From positions 14,673-78,672 of the forward strand of contig NZ_JAUFPS010000034.1 in assembly GCF_030409315.1 (NCBI RefSeq): DNA of 64,000 nucleotides. Reading direction: 5' to 3'. The stretch is from Mucilaginibacter flavus (GTDB lineage: Bacteria; Bacteroidota; Bacteroidia; Sphingobacteriales; Sphingobacteriaceae). Position 1 is the stretch's first letter, and the number at the start of each line of letters is the position of its first letter. This document shows positions 1 through 8,280 of the stretch, in pieces. The position numbers and the translations under genes are program-made. The notes under the pieces are model-generated. The model was given only the letters and a program-made list of their open reading frames with translations, was not told the DNA's origin and did no database searches.

Positions 1-147
1 GCAAACTGCAAACTGCAAACTGCAAACTGCAAACTGCAAACTGCAAACTGCAAACTGCAAACTGCAAACTGCAAACTGCAAACCGCAAACCGCAAACCGC
101 AAACTGCAAACCGCAAACCGCAAACTGCAAACCGCAAACTGCAAACT
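1..147. repeat. Tandem heptamer array, 21 units of GCAAACY
   Basis: Twenty-one uninterrupted 7-base units, 15 GCAAACT and 6 GCAAACC. The C variants sit at 78-98, 106-119 and 127-133. The array touches the window edge, so its true length is unknown. It ends five bases from the TAG stop of the PldA-like gene; on the minus strand the gene runs TAG, TAGGC, then AGTTTGC heptamers. A 7-base period means any frame stays open or closed uniformly and no protein is suggested. Confidence 0.95.
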
Positions 148-152
148 GCCTA

Positions 153-1184
153 CTAATGCTTATGATACCCAAAGGACAACCCAGCAGCTAAACCAATCGT
201 AACGTAGCCGTAGCTATCCTGGAAAGATTGGTTGTAATCATCCTGGCCGCGATAGCCGCCGCCAATTACCAGGGCCGAGCCTTGCATGAACGGGAACGAG
301 TAGTAATATTTAAGACTAACGTTTAAGCGTTTTTTGATATCAATGGCCGAGTAGTTATCATATTTATCGGCTATGTAGGTAAAATCAAACTGGATACGCT
401 GCCAGTTGGCATAGGTTTTATGGCCCGCTTCCAGCGGGTCATTATACGCCTTGATAAAATTGTAAACGCGACCACCATTTATCCTGATAAAGCCGTAGTG
501 ATCTTTCAAACCTTCGGATAAGCCCAGGTTAAACAAACCGGCATGCACTTCCAAACCAAGGTTATCGTAACGGTCGGTAATTACATCTTTTTTATCAACC
601 CTTTTACCCGTAAAATAGGTAAGAGTGTAAAAGTTGGTGGTAAATTTACCGTCAAGAGTGTTGAACGTGCCGTCGGGATTTTCTGATGGACCGCGGGCAC
701 CGTTAGAGTGGTGCGAGTAGCCGAATGAGAAGAATTTAGGATTAAAGGTATCCTCATTAACCCTGAAAAATACCGACGCCCCCGGCATATAGCTTGGCGA
801 CTTTACCGGCGCCCCCTCAGATGACAGCAAGCGGATTTTTACCCTTGGCGTAAACACAAACATAAACCGTGAGTTTGGCGAACTGAACAGGATAAAGTTT
901 GGAGCCAGATCTGCCGTTAGTTGTGTTTTTACTTTATTGAAGTATTCGTTGCCACCAAAAGACAGGCGTAGGTTTTCTTCATAAATACTGCCAAAATTAT
1001 GGTTGATGATGCGCTTTTTAAGCAATGCCGAATCGGGGTTTTCAACCTGCTGGTTTACTTTGATGGTATCAGCAGTAGCGGCGTTCGCGGTAAAATTATA
1101 TGTAACTAATACAAAAGTCAGCAATGCCAATGCACGTAAAGTCAATCTGTTAAAAGACGCTTTTAGAGGTAAAAATGTAATCAA
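153..1184 (-). CDS. Outer-membrane phospholipase A-like barrel protein
   Basis: Residues 10-36 form a signal peptide (hydrophobic core ALALLTFVLVTYNF, AxA-type end NAATA). The remainder is rich in alternating aromatic strands typical of an outer-membrane barrel. The stretch YSHHSNGARG at 157-165 matches the phospholipase A (PldA) active-site pattern HxSNG, with His158, Ser160, Asn161 and Gly162. Asn184 in TTNFYTLTY could be the third catalytic residue, although the Ser-to-Asn spacing is longer than the 12 residues of E. coli PldA. If right, it hydrolyses acyl chains of phospholipids in the outer leaflet. 343 residues, a single gene with no obvious operon partner. The alternative is an unrelated barrel protein with a chance HxSNG. 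Confidence 0.6.
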   Translation of the reverse strand: MITFLPLKASFNRLTLRALALLTFVLVTYNFTANAATADTIKVNQQVENPDSALLKKRIINHNFGSIYEENLRLSFGGNEYFNKVKTQLTADLAPNFILFSSPNSRFMFVFTPRVKIRLLSSEGAPVKSPSYMPGASVFFRVNEDTFNPKFFSFGYSHHSNGARGPSENPDGTFNTLDGKFTTNFYTLTYFTGKRVDKKDVITDRYDNLGLEVHAGLFNLGLSEGLKDHYGFIRINGGRVYNFIKAYNDPLEAGHKTYANWQRIQFDFTYIADKYDNYSAIDIKKRLNVSLKYYYSFPFMQGSALVIGGGYRGQDDYNQSFQDSYGYVTIGLAAGLSFGYHKH

Positions 1185-1526
1185 TTTAGTAAGTATAAAT
1201 TTGTGTATAGCCGTGAGTGTTTAGATAATAAGCAGGGTGACCGAACACTTTAAAAATTGTGTGCAATATTAGTTATTATTCATTTTTATAGGTAGATAAC
1301 AGTGTCAGGTAAGCGTCAATGTTATGGTTTTACTGAAATACGGGGTAAAAGCGCTTAAGGTTTTACAGTAACATTACAGTTGATGGCTTTTTGTTGGCAA
1401 TTACCTACACATAGCCAGTCTATAAAATCCTGAATTGTTGATATTTATAGTTTAAAAAACATTTGCTTTTGATTGCTATTCGTTATATTTGATTGAAAGC
1501 CAATCCTAAAATTAAACCTCAGTATC
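1185..1526. other. Divergent intergenic region
   Basis: 342 bases between two divergently transcribed genes. Apart from the candidate promoter for the CBS gene near its right end, I see no coding potential, repeat or RNA structure. Confidence 0.6.
1462..1491 (+). promoter_or_regulatory. Candidate Bacteroidota promoter for the CBS gene
   Basis: TTTG at 1462-1465 and TATATTTG at 1484-1491 with 18 bases between, matching the Bacteroidota sigma consensus TTTG-N-TAnnTTTG. The predicted leader is about 30 bases. Confidence 0.55.
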
Positions 1527-1955
1527 ATGATCAAAGTTTCAAACATCCTTGCCCGTAAGGGAGGTGGTGCCATCAGTATTGATGCCGGTACTTCCGTTTT
1601 AGAAGCGTTAGAGTTAATGGCCGATAAAAATATCGGCTCGGTAGTGGTAACCGACGGCGGCGAATACGTTGGTTTGCTTACCGAACGCGATTACGCCCGT
1701 AAGGTTATCCTGAAAGGAAAATCATCGCACGAAACCCTGGTACGTGAGATCATGAGCACCGGCCTGCCCCGCATCCTGCCCGAAAACTCCATTGAAACCT
1801 GCATGCACATCATGAGCGAAAGCAATATCCGCTACCTGCCGGTTTTTCGTGCCGATAAGCTGATCGGGATAATCTCTATTAATGATTTGGTAACGGAGAC
1901 AATTTTATCTCAGCAGGAAACCATTGAGCAGTTGCGGGGGTATATACATTCTTGA
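1527..1955 (+). CDS. Tandem CBS-domain protein
   Basis: 142 residues made of two CBS domains, about 8-62 and 74-130. Both show the usual ending of a CBS motif: VGLLTERDYARKV in the first and IGIISINDLV in the second. CBS pairs bind adenosyl nucleotides and act as energy or ligand sensors. No effector domain is fused, so the partner is unknown. There is no signal peptide, so it should be cytoplasmic. ATG start with a candidate promoter 35 bases upstream. The TGA stop is the first triplet of a 36-base sequence that also follows the stop of the unrelated beta-lactamase-family gene near 17.75 kb. Confidence 0.9.
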   Translation: MIKVSNILARKGGGAISIDAGTSVLEALELMADKNIGSVVVTDGGEYVGLLTERDYARKVILKGKSSHETLVREIMSTGLPRILPENSIETCMHIMSESNIRYLPVFRADKLIGIISINDLVTETILSQQETIEQLRGYIHS

Positions 1956-1988
1956 TTTCGGAATTGGGAATTGAGATTTGGGATTTAT
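1953..1988 (+). repeat. Stop-anchored repeat after the CBS gene
   Basis: Begins at the TGA stop with TGATTTCGGAATTGGG and ends GGGATTTAT. Aligned without gaps to 17753-17718 (minus strand) it matches at 31 of 36 positions, and the similarity starts exactly at the stop codon in both genes. Confidence 0.75.
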
Positions 1989-2066
1989 AGCCATAAATCA
2001 TATCATTCCGAATCTTAAAACCCCTGGTTTAGAAAGTGGGAATGGCATAGAACCACCTTCTCCGCC

Positions 2067-2160
2067 CTGTCATGCTGAGGTACGAAGCATCTATTCGCGA
2101 ACTATTCAGAGCGAATAGGAATGGCGTAGAATAGATCCTTCACTGCGTTCAGGATGACAG
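2067..2160. repeat. Dispersed inverted-repeat element, copy A
   Basis: About 94 bases. The ends are near-perfect inverted repeats: CTGTCATGCTGA on the left against TTCAGGATGACAG on the right. The internal arms CGAAGCATCTATTCGCGA and GAATAGATCC are partly complementary, so the RNA could fold into a long hairpin. The remaining sequence between the CBS gene and the helicase shows no gene. Confidence 0.75.
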
Positions 2161-2173
2161 AATTTAAAAATAT

Positions 2174-2264
2174 GTCATAGATAGCAACGAAGCATCTATT
2201 CGTGAATTTGCGGGACGAATAGGAATGGTGTAAAATAGATCCTTTACTGCGTTCAGGATGACAG
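2174..2264. repeat. Dispersed inverted-repeat element, copy B
   Basis: A diverged second copy of the element at 2067-2160 in the same orientation. It shares CGAAGCATCTATTCG, ACGAATAGGAATGG and the right end CTGCGTTCAGGATGACAG. Its left end has decayed to GTCATAGATAGC. Confidence 0.7.
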
Positions 2265-2400
2265 ACTTTTTACGATATAATAATGAGCAGCAAAAAAACA
2301 TTCGCGAACCTTTCCACCTGCTTTAAAAGCCCCACTATCACCATAAATAGCTATATCCCGTTTAAATTTCATACCTTGCATAATTTACTTATAAGATATA

Positions 2401-3648
2401 GTGACTTTTCAGGATTTTAATTTCAACGAACAACTATTTGAGGGTGTGCAGAGTATGGGTTTCACCACCCCTACGCCTATACAGGAAATGGCCATCCCTG
2501 CAATTTTAGCCGGGCACGACCTTATTGCCTGCGCCCAAACGGGTACGGGTAAAACCGGGGCCTATTTGCTGCCCGTGCTAAACCATATATCCGGTACGGC
2601 CAAACACCAAACCAGTGTGCTTATTTTAGCACCAACCCGCGAGCTTGCCCAACAGATAGATCAACAGGTAGAAGGCCTGGCCTATTTTACCGGTGTAAGC
2701 TCTATTGCCGTATTTGGCGGTGGCGATGGCATGGCTTATGAGCAGCAACGCCGTGGCATTCAAAATAATGTGAACATCATTATCGCTACGCCCGGCAGGT
2801 TAATTGCCCACCTTACATCGGGTGTATTAAAGCTTAATCACCTTACCCATCTGATACTGGACGAAGCCGACCGCATGCTGGATATGGGTTTCAGTGATGA
2901 TATTATGAAGATCATCAGCTACCTGCCTAAAACAAGGCAAACGCTGCTGTTTTCGGCTACTATGCCAGGTCGTATCCGGTCGTTGGCTAAGGCTATTTTG
3001 AAAGATCCGCAACAGATCAATATCGCTATTTCGCAACCTGCCGTTGGGATTGATCAGCAAATCTATCGCGTACATGATCAGCAAAAAACACCTTTATTAC
3101 AGCTCATACTGCGCGATTCATCGTATTCAAGTACCATTATTTTCGCCTCCCGTAAGGAGATCGTAAAATCGCTATACAAAGAGTTAAAGGCTGTAAAGAT
3201 TAACGCCATGGCCTTCCACTCCGATTTGGAGCAGAAGGAACGCGAGGAAATCCTGCTTAAATTCAAAAATAAACAGTTGCCGGTTATCATCGGTACCGAT
3301 GCCCTTTCGCGCGGTATTGATGTGGAAGGCATCGACCTGGTGGTTAACTATGATGTGCCCGGCGATCCGGAAGATTATATCCACAGGATCGGTCGTACGG
3401 CGCGTGCCGCCACTACCGGCACTGCCATCACCTTTGTAAACCACCGTGATGAGCGCAAGCTTAAAAACATTGAGCAACTGATGGAGCGCGCTATCAGGGT
3501 GGTGGGCATACCAGATGAACTGGCCGCTATTCAGCCGGCGCCACAATCGGCCCAATCTGATGATAAGCGCAAGCCTAACCGGCCTAATAAACGCTGGGGT
3601 AAAAAGAAACCAAAAAACAATAACGGCAATACAAGCAGCCCATCGTAG
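2401..3648 (+). CDS. DEAD-box RNA helicase, RhlE type
   Basis: ATP-dependent RNA helicase, cytoplasmic. Motifs in order: Q motif (GFTTPTPIQ, residues 20-28), Walker A AQTGTGKT (~46), PTRELAQQ, TPGR, DEAD (~154), SAT (~186), and HRIGRTAR near 330. The 45-residue tail is basic and low in complexity (KRKPNRPNKRWGKKKPK), as in RhlE/CsdA-type helicases that use it for RNA binding. The start is GTG; no upstream ATG in frame gives a better family match. The TAG stop lies inside the palindromic element at 3645-3735, so the last residues may be set by that insertion. Confidence 0.95.
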   Translation: MTFQDFNFNEQLFEGVQSMGFTTPTPIQEMAIPAILAGHDLIACAQTGTGKTGAYLLPVLNHISGTAKHQTSVLILAPTRELAQQIDQQVEGLAYFTGVSSIAVFGGGDGMAYEQQRRGIQNNVNIIIATPGRLIAHLTSGVLKLNHLTHLILDEADRMLDMGFSDDIMKIISYLPKTRQTLLFSATMPGRIRSLAKAILKDPQQINIAISQPAVGIDQQIYRVHDQQKTPLLQLILRDSSYSSTIIFASRKEIVKSLYKELKAVKINAMAFHSDLEQKEREEILLKFKNKQLPVIIGTDALSRGIDVEGIDLVVNYDVPGDPEDYIHRIGRTARAATTGTAITFVNHRDERKLKNIEQLMERAIRVVGIPDELAAIQPAPQSAQSDDKRKPNRPNKRWGKKKPKNNNGNTSSPS

Positions 3649-3735
3649 AGACGCAATATTTTGCGTCTCCCATGTGCAAATCAATGCTGCAAAGCCGCTC
3701 TGTAAAGCCGGAGAAGCAAAATATTGCGTCTCTAC
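3645..3735. repeat. Palindromic-end element (GTAGAGACGC family), copy 1
   Basis: 91 bases bounded by inverted repeats starting GTAGAGACGCAATATTTTGC. Each end is itself a palindrome (GACGCAA-TATT-TTGCGTC). It overlaps the helicase stop codon. The second copy is at 55918-56022. No ORF is inside, so if mobile it would need a transposase or recombinase supplied elsewhere. Confidence 0.85.
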
Positions 3736-3806
3736 CAGAAAATTGGTTTAGCTTTTCAACTAAACCAATTTAGCTGTTATATTAGCGCCATTATAAAACT
3801 CCTATT

Positions 3807-4805
3807 ATGAAAAAAGGCATCTGCAAAATCCTTTTAGCAACGGCTTTGGTTGCTGCAATAGTCGCGCCTGCAAAACAGGCGCTGGCACAAAATAAAAAAA
3901 CATCGGGCAACCCGGTAGTTGAAGGCTGGTACGCCGACCCGGAAGCTAAAATTTTCAATAAACAATATTGGCTATACCCCACCTACTCGGCCAAATACAA
4001 TGAGCAGGTGTTTATGGATGCTTTTTCATCGCCCGACCTGGTACATTGGACCAAACATCCGCGCATTGTTGATACCAGTGGTGTTAAATGGGTACGCCGC
4101 GCACTTTGGGCACCGGCAGTTACCGAAAAGGATGGCAAGTACTACATTTTCTTCGGCGCCAACGATATTCAAAACAATAACGAAAAAGGCGGCATTGGTG
4201 TAGCCGTTGCCGATAATCCGGCCGGGCCATTTAAAGATTACCTGGGCAAACCTTTGGTAGACCAGATCATCAACAAAGCGCAACCTATTGACCAGTTTGT
4301 TTTTAAAGATGATGACGGCCAATACTATATGATATACGGTGGCTGGGGCCAGTGTAACATTGTAAAACTTAAAAACGATTTTACAGGCCTTATCCCCTTT
4401 GACGATGGCGTTACCTACAGAAAAATAACCCCCGAGGGTTATGTAGAAGGTCCGGTTATGTTTAAACGTAAAGGAAGATATTATTTTATGTGGAGCGAGG
4501 GCGGCTGGTCAGGTCCGGACTACCGCGTGGCTTATGCCGTGGGCGATACCCCATTTGGTCCGTTTAAACGGATAGCTACCATTTTAAAACAGGACGCCAG
4601 TATTGCCACCGGCGCAGGCCACCATTCGGTAATCAATGTGCCTGGCACCGATGAATGGTATATTGTGTACCACCGCCGCCCGTTAACGGAAACCGACGGC
4701 AACCACCGTGTAATGTGCATTGATAAAATGTATTTTGATAAGGATGGCTTAATTCAGCCGGTGAAGATCACCAATGAAGGTGTTACCGCAAGGAAGATCA
4801 AATAA
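3807..4805 (+). CDS. Secreted glycoside hydrolase family 43 protein
   Basis: 332 residues with an N-terminal signal peptide (about 1-28, ending ALAQ). A five-bladed beta-propeller GH43 fold is indicated by the three expected acidic positions: Asp in WYADPE (residue ~45, catalytic base), Asp in PIDQFVFKDDDG (pKa modulator, ~155) and Glu in EGPVMFKRKGRYY (catalytic acid, ~213). GH43 enzymes release arabinose, xylose or galactose from plant polysaccharides; the substrate cannot be told from sequence. Exported to the periplasm or outside the cell. No SusC/SusD pair is adjacent, so it is not part of a visible polysaccharide utilisation locus. Confidence 0.88.
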   Translation: MKKGICKILLATALVAAIVAPAKQALAQNKKTSGNPVVEGWYADPEAKIFNKQYWLYPTYSAKYNEQVFMDAFSSPDLVHWTKHPRIVDTSGVKWVRRALWAPAVTEKDGKYYIFFGANDIQNNNEKGGIGVAVADNPAGPFKDYLGKPLVDQIINKAQPIDQFVFKDDDGQYYMIYGGWGQCNIVKLKNDFTGLIPFDDGVTYRKITPEGYVEGPVMFKRKGRYYFMWSEGGWSGPDYRVAYAVGDTPFGPFKRIATILKQDASIATGAGHHSVINVPGTDEWYIVYHRRPLTETDGNHRVMCIDKMYFDKDGLIQPVKITNEGVTARKIK

Positions 4806-4827
4806 AACAGGTTGTTTTAAACAATAA

Positions 4828-4868
4828 AAGTTTAGGGCCGTCATTCACAAAATGATGACCCTAAAACT
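4828..4868. terminator. Hairpin terminator after the GH43 gene
   Basis: AAGTTTAGGG...GTCATT, loop CACAAA, then ATGATGACCCTAAAACTT. The symmetrical A/T flanks would let it work for transcripts from either side. Confidence 0.65.
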
Positions 4869-4919
4869 TGCCTTTAATTTTAAGCTAATGGCTATATTTG
4901 ATGTGTGAAACTCATCATC

Positions 4920-5279
4920 ATGTTCAACAAAAAAACAATAGCCTTATTAAGCTTAATTATACTTTCATTCGTCGCCTGTAAAAATCACTCTAAGTTTGAC
5001 AGGGATGACTGGAACGACGGCGACGGACTTACCTTTGCCTATCGCCCAAAAATGGTTGATGATCTTTTGGAGAATTACAAGCTGAAAGGATTAAAATACC
5101 AGCAGGTTGTTCATTTGCTGCACCGCCCGCAACAAAGCAACCCCACCCAAATGATTTATGAACTTGATGAAATACTTAAGCCCGGCACCCCTCACTATGT
5201 GAAACAGCTTATTTTAACCATGAAAGATTCTGTTGTGGTTGATGCCAAGGTTTACGAGCATACGGATAAGAAGATATGA
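4920..5279 (+). CDS. Small lipoprotein of unknown function
   Basis: 119 residues from the ATG at 4920. An in-frame GTG at 4905 would add five residues, but the ATG gives the cleaner signal MFNKKTIALLSLIILSFVAC with a lipobox-like FVAC. The mature part is acidic and about 100 residues, with no motif I recognise. A TATATTTG box at 4893-4900 would place the RNA start about 15 bases before this ATG. The stop overlaps the ATG of the next gene (ATGA), so the two are probably translated together. Confidence 0.75.
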   Translation: MFNKKTIALLSLIILSFVACKNHSKFDRDDWNDGDGLTFAYRPKMVDDLLENYKLKGLKYQQVVHLLHRPQQSNPTQMIYELDEILKPGTPHYVKQLILTMKDSVVVDAKVYEHTDKKI

Positions 5280-5881
5280 TCAACACCATAATATTTGACC
5301 TGGGCGCGGTTTTAATTGACTGGAACCCGCATTACATGTACCGCAGCATTTTTGACAATGAGCAGGAAATGCTGGATTTTTTGGCCAACGTTTGCACACC
5401 CGACTGGAATGAGGACCAGGATGCAGGCCGGTCATTACAGGAAGGTACAGATATACTGGTAGCTAAATTCCCGGAACATGAGGCCAACATCCGCGCCTTT
5501 TACAGCCGTTGGATAGAGATGCTGGGCGAACCATTTCATGGCACTGTTGAGATTTTTAGACGGCTAAAAGAAAGTAAGCAATATAAGATATACGCGCTCA
5601 CCAATTGGTCGGCCGAGACTTTTCCATTTGCTGTCGCTCGTTTTGATTTTTTAACCTGGTTTGATGGCGTGGTAGTATCCGGTACCGAAAAAATGCGTAA
5701 ACCAACACCCGCGTTTTATCAGATCCTTTTAGATAGATACCAGGTTAACGCCACCGAAGCTTTATTTATAGACGATAATTACCGTAATGTGCTTGCCGCC
5801 GAGGTGATGGGCATTAAAAGTATCCATTTTAAATCGGCAGAAGAATTAGAGGTTGAATTGAATGGGTTAGGGATATTGTAA
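5276..5881 (+). CDS. HAD-superfamily hydrolase (subfamily IA, YihX-like)
   Basis: 201 residues. Motif I is IFDLGAVLIDWN (Asp8 is the expected nucleophile; the second catalytic position is Ala, not Asp). Motif II is ALTNWS, motif III the KMRKP region with Lys ~141, and motif IV FIDDNYRNV. A helical cap lies between motifs I and II, as in the haloacid dehalogenase/glucose-1-phosphatase group. The lack of a second Asp in motif I resembles YihX-type members, where the second residue varies. Likely a small-molecule phosphatase in the cytoplasm. It overlaps the preceding lipoprotein gene by four bases. Confidence 0.88.
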   Translation: MINTIIFDLGAVLIDWNPHYMYRSIFDNEQEMLDFLANVCTPDWNEDQDAGRSLQEGTDILVAKFPEHEANIRAFYSRWIEMLGEPFHGTVEIFRRLKESKQYKIYALTNWSAETFPFAVARFDFLTWFDGVVVSGTEKMRKPTPAFYQILLDRYQVNATEALFIDDNYRNVLAAEVMGIKSIHFKSAEELEVELNGLGIL

Positions 5882-5884
5882 GCC

Positions 5885-6430
5885 CTACCCCAGCAAATCA
5901 ATCATACTCATATCAAACTCGGGTTTAAAGGTATACCTAAGTTGTATCAATCCGCTCGAATAGCTTTCGCTGCCTAAAAACATCAGGTTGGCGCGTTCCT
6001 TTATATTGAATAATGCCTTACCGCCGCCCAGGATCACCGGGTGTACCGATAGGATAAACTCATTGATCTGCTTATGATCTATAAAGGCCGATACCAGTTG
6101 GGCACCGCCAAACAGCCAGATATTGCCACCTGCTGAATGCCTGATTTCATTTACACGCGCCTCAAAATCGGCAGAGCGGATAATTTCTGCATTGCCTTCA
6201 ACGGCTGTTAAAGTATCTGTAAACACATACAACTTAAGCGCGGCAAATAATTCCGGACCGGCAGCCAACAACGTTTCATAACTTTTACGCCCTAAAAAAA
6301 TAGCATCTGAATTGTTCAAAAACTCCGTCATCCCATAATCCTGGTCGTTAAAGCACCAATCATACTCGCCATTGGGCCCTTCAATAAAACCATCAAGGCT
6401 CATGGCCAGGTTTAAAATTACTCTTCGCAT
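5885..6430 (-). CDS. Dihydrofolate reductase-fold protein (RibD C-terminal type)
   Basis: About 181 residues starting at MRRVILNLAMSLDGF. A longer frame to 6484 exists, but residues before this Met do not look like the family. NADPH-binding features are the N-terminal strand with MSLDGFIEG, GRKSYETL near residue 48 and GGAQLVSAF near 118. The family reduces pteridine-like substrates or is uncharacterised; this one is the short, stand-alone type common next to regulators in soil bacteria. It converges on the HAD gene with only three bases between stop codons. Confidence 0.85.
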   Translation of the reverse strand: MRRVILNLAMSLDGFIEGPNGEYDWCFNDQDYGMTEFLNNSDAIFLGRKSYETLLAAGPELFAALKLYVFTDTLTAVEGNAEIIRSADFEARVNEIRHSAGGNIWLFGGAQLVSAFIDHKQINEFILSVHPVILGGGKALFNIKERANLMFLGSESYSSGLIQLRYTFKPEFDMSMIDLLG

Positions 6431-6502
6431 GTGGTAAAATTGTTTAAAAGCACAGGAAACACCATTAGCTTGCATACATGACAAAACTCCATAATCCCAA
6501 TG

Positions 6503-6593
6503 TTATGCCGAACTTGTTTCGGCAACCCATTTGCTGAGTGTACACCATGCAAGCGGCTCATCCTGTGCGGGCCTGAAACAAGTTCAGGATGAC
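6503..6593. repeat. Dispersed inverted-repeat element
   Basis: Left arm TTATGCCGAACTTGTTTCGGCA and right arm GCCTGAAACAAGTTCAGG followed by ATGAC. The arms are complementary to each other, and each also folds on itself. Related in its TCAGGATGAC end to the elements at 2067-2264. It lies just upstream of the DHFR-like gene and downstream of lutB. Confidence 0.65.
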
Positions 6594-6621
6594 TTTAATT
6601 TAGGATTTCTGAATCATCAGT

Positions 6622-8010
6622 TTATTCCGCCTCACCCTGGTGTTTTTCCTGCCATTGTTTGGCAAATGATTTTTCGGCAACTACAGGCATTTCTTTTAGA
6701 TGCCCCCAGGTTTTCTTAAAGAAAAATTTGAGGAAAAAGTTTTTCATTTTGCCACCAAAAAAATCCATGGTGCTGCGTTTAAGCATGCCTTTTTTCCAGG
6801 CGGCCCAGCCCCAGCGCTCTTTAGTTGTAACCAGGTTTTCGTTAACGGCATCCCGGCGGTTAAGCAGCAGCATCTTATGGATATCAATTTTTACCGGGCA
6901 AACCTCGGTACAACTACCACAAAGACTTGAGGCATAACTCAGGTGCTTAAACTCGGCCATGCCATTGGTATGGGGGGTTATGATAGAGCCTATAGGCCCA
7001 CTATAAGTAGTGTTATACGTATGGCCGCCAATGTTCTGATAAACCGGGCAAACATTGAGGCATGCGCCGCAACGGATGCAGTATAAGCCCTGGCGCTGTT
7101 CTTTTTGGGCAAGCAGGTTGGTGCGCCCGTTATCTACCAATACCACATACATTTCTTCCGGCCCATCAGTTTCATTGCCCTGGCGCGGACCGCTTAAAAT
7201 GGTATTATAAACCGTTAAGTTTTGCCCTGTGCCATGGGTTGATAACATAGGCCAAAACAAATCCAGATCGGTAATAGACGGGATAATTTTTTCAATACCC
7301 ACAACTGCGATATGGATGCGGGGGAACGAGGTGCATAAACGCGCGTTTCCTTCGTTTTCGCTGATGGCTACGCTCCCGGTATCTGCTAACAGGAAATTAG
7401 CTCCGGTAATGCCAACATCGGCCTGCAGGTATTTATCGCGCAGTAATTCACGTGCTTTGAGGGTGAGCTGCTCTGGCGTGGCATCAACCGGGGTACCAAA
7501 GTGCTGGTTAAATAACCTTGCAATATCCTCTTTGCTGAGGTGCATGGCCGGGGTAACAATATGGTAAGGGGCCTGGCCCAATAACTGCACAATGTATTCA
7601 CCCAGGTCGGTTTCTAATGATTCAATACCGTTTTGTTTCAGAAATTCATTCAGGTGAATTTCTTCGGTCACCATTGATTTTGATTTTACTACCGTTTTGG
7701 CTTTGGTCCGCTGAATGATGTTCAGGATTTCGCGGTTAGCTTCTTCGGCATCATTAGCCCAGATCACTTTGCCACCACGGCGCTGAAAATTGCTTTCAAA
7801 CTCTGGTAAAAACTTATCCAGGTTTTCCATCACCTTCCATTTGATCACATGCCCCTTCTTTTTGGCATTATCAAGGTTGGCTATCCGTGAAATTCCGCTG
7901 GTAGCCGCAGCGCTATACTTATCAATGCTGTTATTGATAATACGGCGATGATCCAAATCAAACGCCTTCTCTTCCGATGTAACTAAAAAATCTTCGGCGG
8001 TGCTACCCAT
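6622..8010 (-). CDS. lutB: LutB-type iron-sulfur protein for lactate utilisation
   Basis: 462 residues. An N-terminal LUD domain is followed by two 4Fe-4S ferredoxin motifs: CIRCGACLNVCP near residue 309 and CGSCTEVCP near 363. A LutB-type C-terminal tail ends the protein. LutB works with LutA and LutC to oxidise L-lactate to pyruvate; neither partner is in the window, so they must be encoded elsewhere or the protein acts differently. A TACTTTCG sequence lies five bases before the ATG on the minus strand, so the mRNA may have almost no leader. Confidence 0.88.
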   Translation of the reverse strand: MGSTAEDFLVTSEEKAFDLDHRRIINNSIDKYSAAATSGISRIANLDNAKKKGHVIKWKVMENLDKFLPEFESNFQRRGGKVIWANDAEEANREILNIIQRTKAKTVVKSKSMVTEEIHLNEFLKQNGIESLETDLGEYIVQLLGQAPYHIVTPAMHLSKEDIARLFNQHFGTPVDATPEQLTLKARELLRDKYLQADVGITGANFLLADTGSVAISENEGNARLCTSFPRIHIAVVGIEKIIPSITDLDLFWPMLSTHGTGQNLTVYNTILSGPRQGNETDGPEEMYVVLVDNGRTNLLAQKEQRQGLYCIRCGACLNVCPVYQNIGGHTYNTTYSGPIGSIITPHTNGMAEFKHLSYASSLCGSCTEVCPVKIDIHKMLLLNRRDAVNENLVTTKERWGWAAWKKGMLKRSTMDFFGGKMKNFFLKFFFKKTWGHLKEMPVVAEKSFAKQWQEKHQGEAE

Positions 8011-8015
8011 ATATG

Positions 8016-8023
8016 CGAAAGTA
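8016..8023 (-). promoter_or_regulatory. -7 box abutting the lutB start
   Basis: Minus strand TACTTTCG, one mismatch from TAnnTTTG, then CATAT and the ATG. Transcription from here would begin at or within a few bases of the start codon. Confidence 0.35.
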
Positions 8024-8040
8024 GCGTTTTTTGTTAAAAG

Positions 8041-8106
8041 TTGGTGGGTTGGGTTGGATTAAGTGAGTGGTTGATTAAGTTAGATTAGGTTGATTGAGTT
8101 GGATTG
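8041..8106. repeat. Word-like degenerate repeat (GGTTGATT family), left arm
   Basis: Imperfect tandem words such as TTGGATTAAG, GGTTGATTAAG, GGTTGATTGAG and TTGGATTGAG. An inverted counterpart is at 8216-8280 on the other side of a terminator hairpin. It lies directly upstream of lutB. Confidence 0.8.
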
Positions 8107-8114
8107 AGTTATTA

Positions 8115-8159
8115 AAAAAGAAAAGCGACCAGCAAAATATGCTCGTCGCTTTTCTTTTT
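8115..8159. terminator. Strong bidirectional terminator
   Basis: A stem of AAAAAGAAAAGCGAC with its complement GTCGCTTTTCTTTTT encloses an inner AGCA/TGCT pairing. It would end M28 peptidase transcription before lutB. Confidence 0.85.
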
Positions 8160-8215
8160 ATGTGGTTTATTAGTGAACTGCGGTTGAAAGGAGCCAATCA
8201 CCTTTGTTTATTAGG

Positions 8216-8280
8216 TGAACTTAATCTAACCTATTCAACTCACTCAACCTAATCCAACTCACTCCAACCCAATCAACTAT
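8216..8280. repeat. Word-like degenerate repeat (GGTTGATT family), right arm, stop-anchored
   Basis: Read on the minus strand it starts with the TAG stop of the M28 peptidase gene and continues TTGATTGGGTTGGAGTGAG and similar words. It is the inverted partner of 8041-8106. Confidence 0.8.

Noticed and set aside
1..147. CRISPR array
   Set aside because: Seven-base units with no spacers and no cas genes nearby; it is a simple tandem repeat.
3184..3684. 166-codon minus-strand frame over the helicase gene
   Set aside because: It is the antisense shadow of a well-conserved DEAD-box gene and looks like no family.
3645..3735. Insertion sequence
   Set aside because: Only 91 bases with no transposase frame; a non-autonomous element is the most that can be said.
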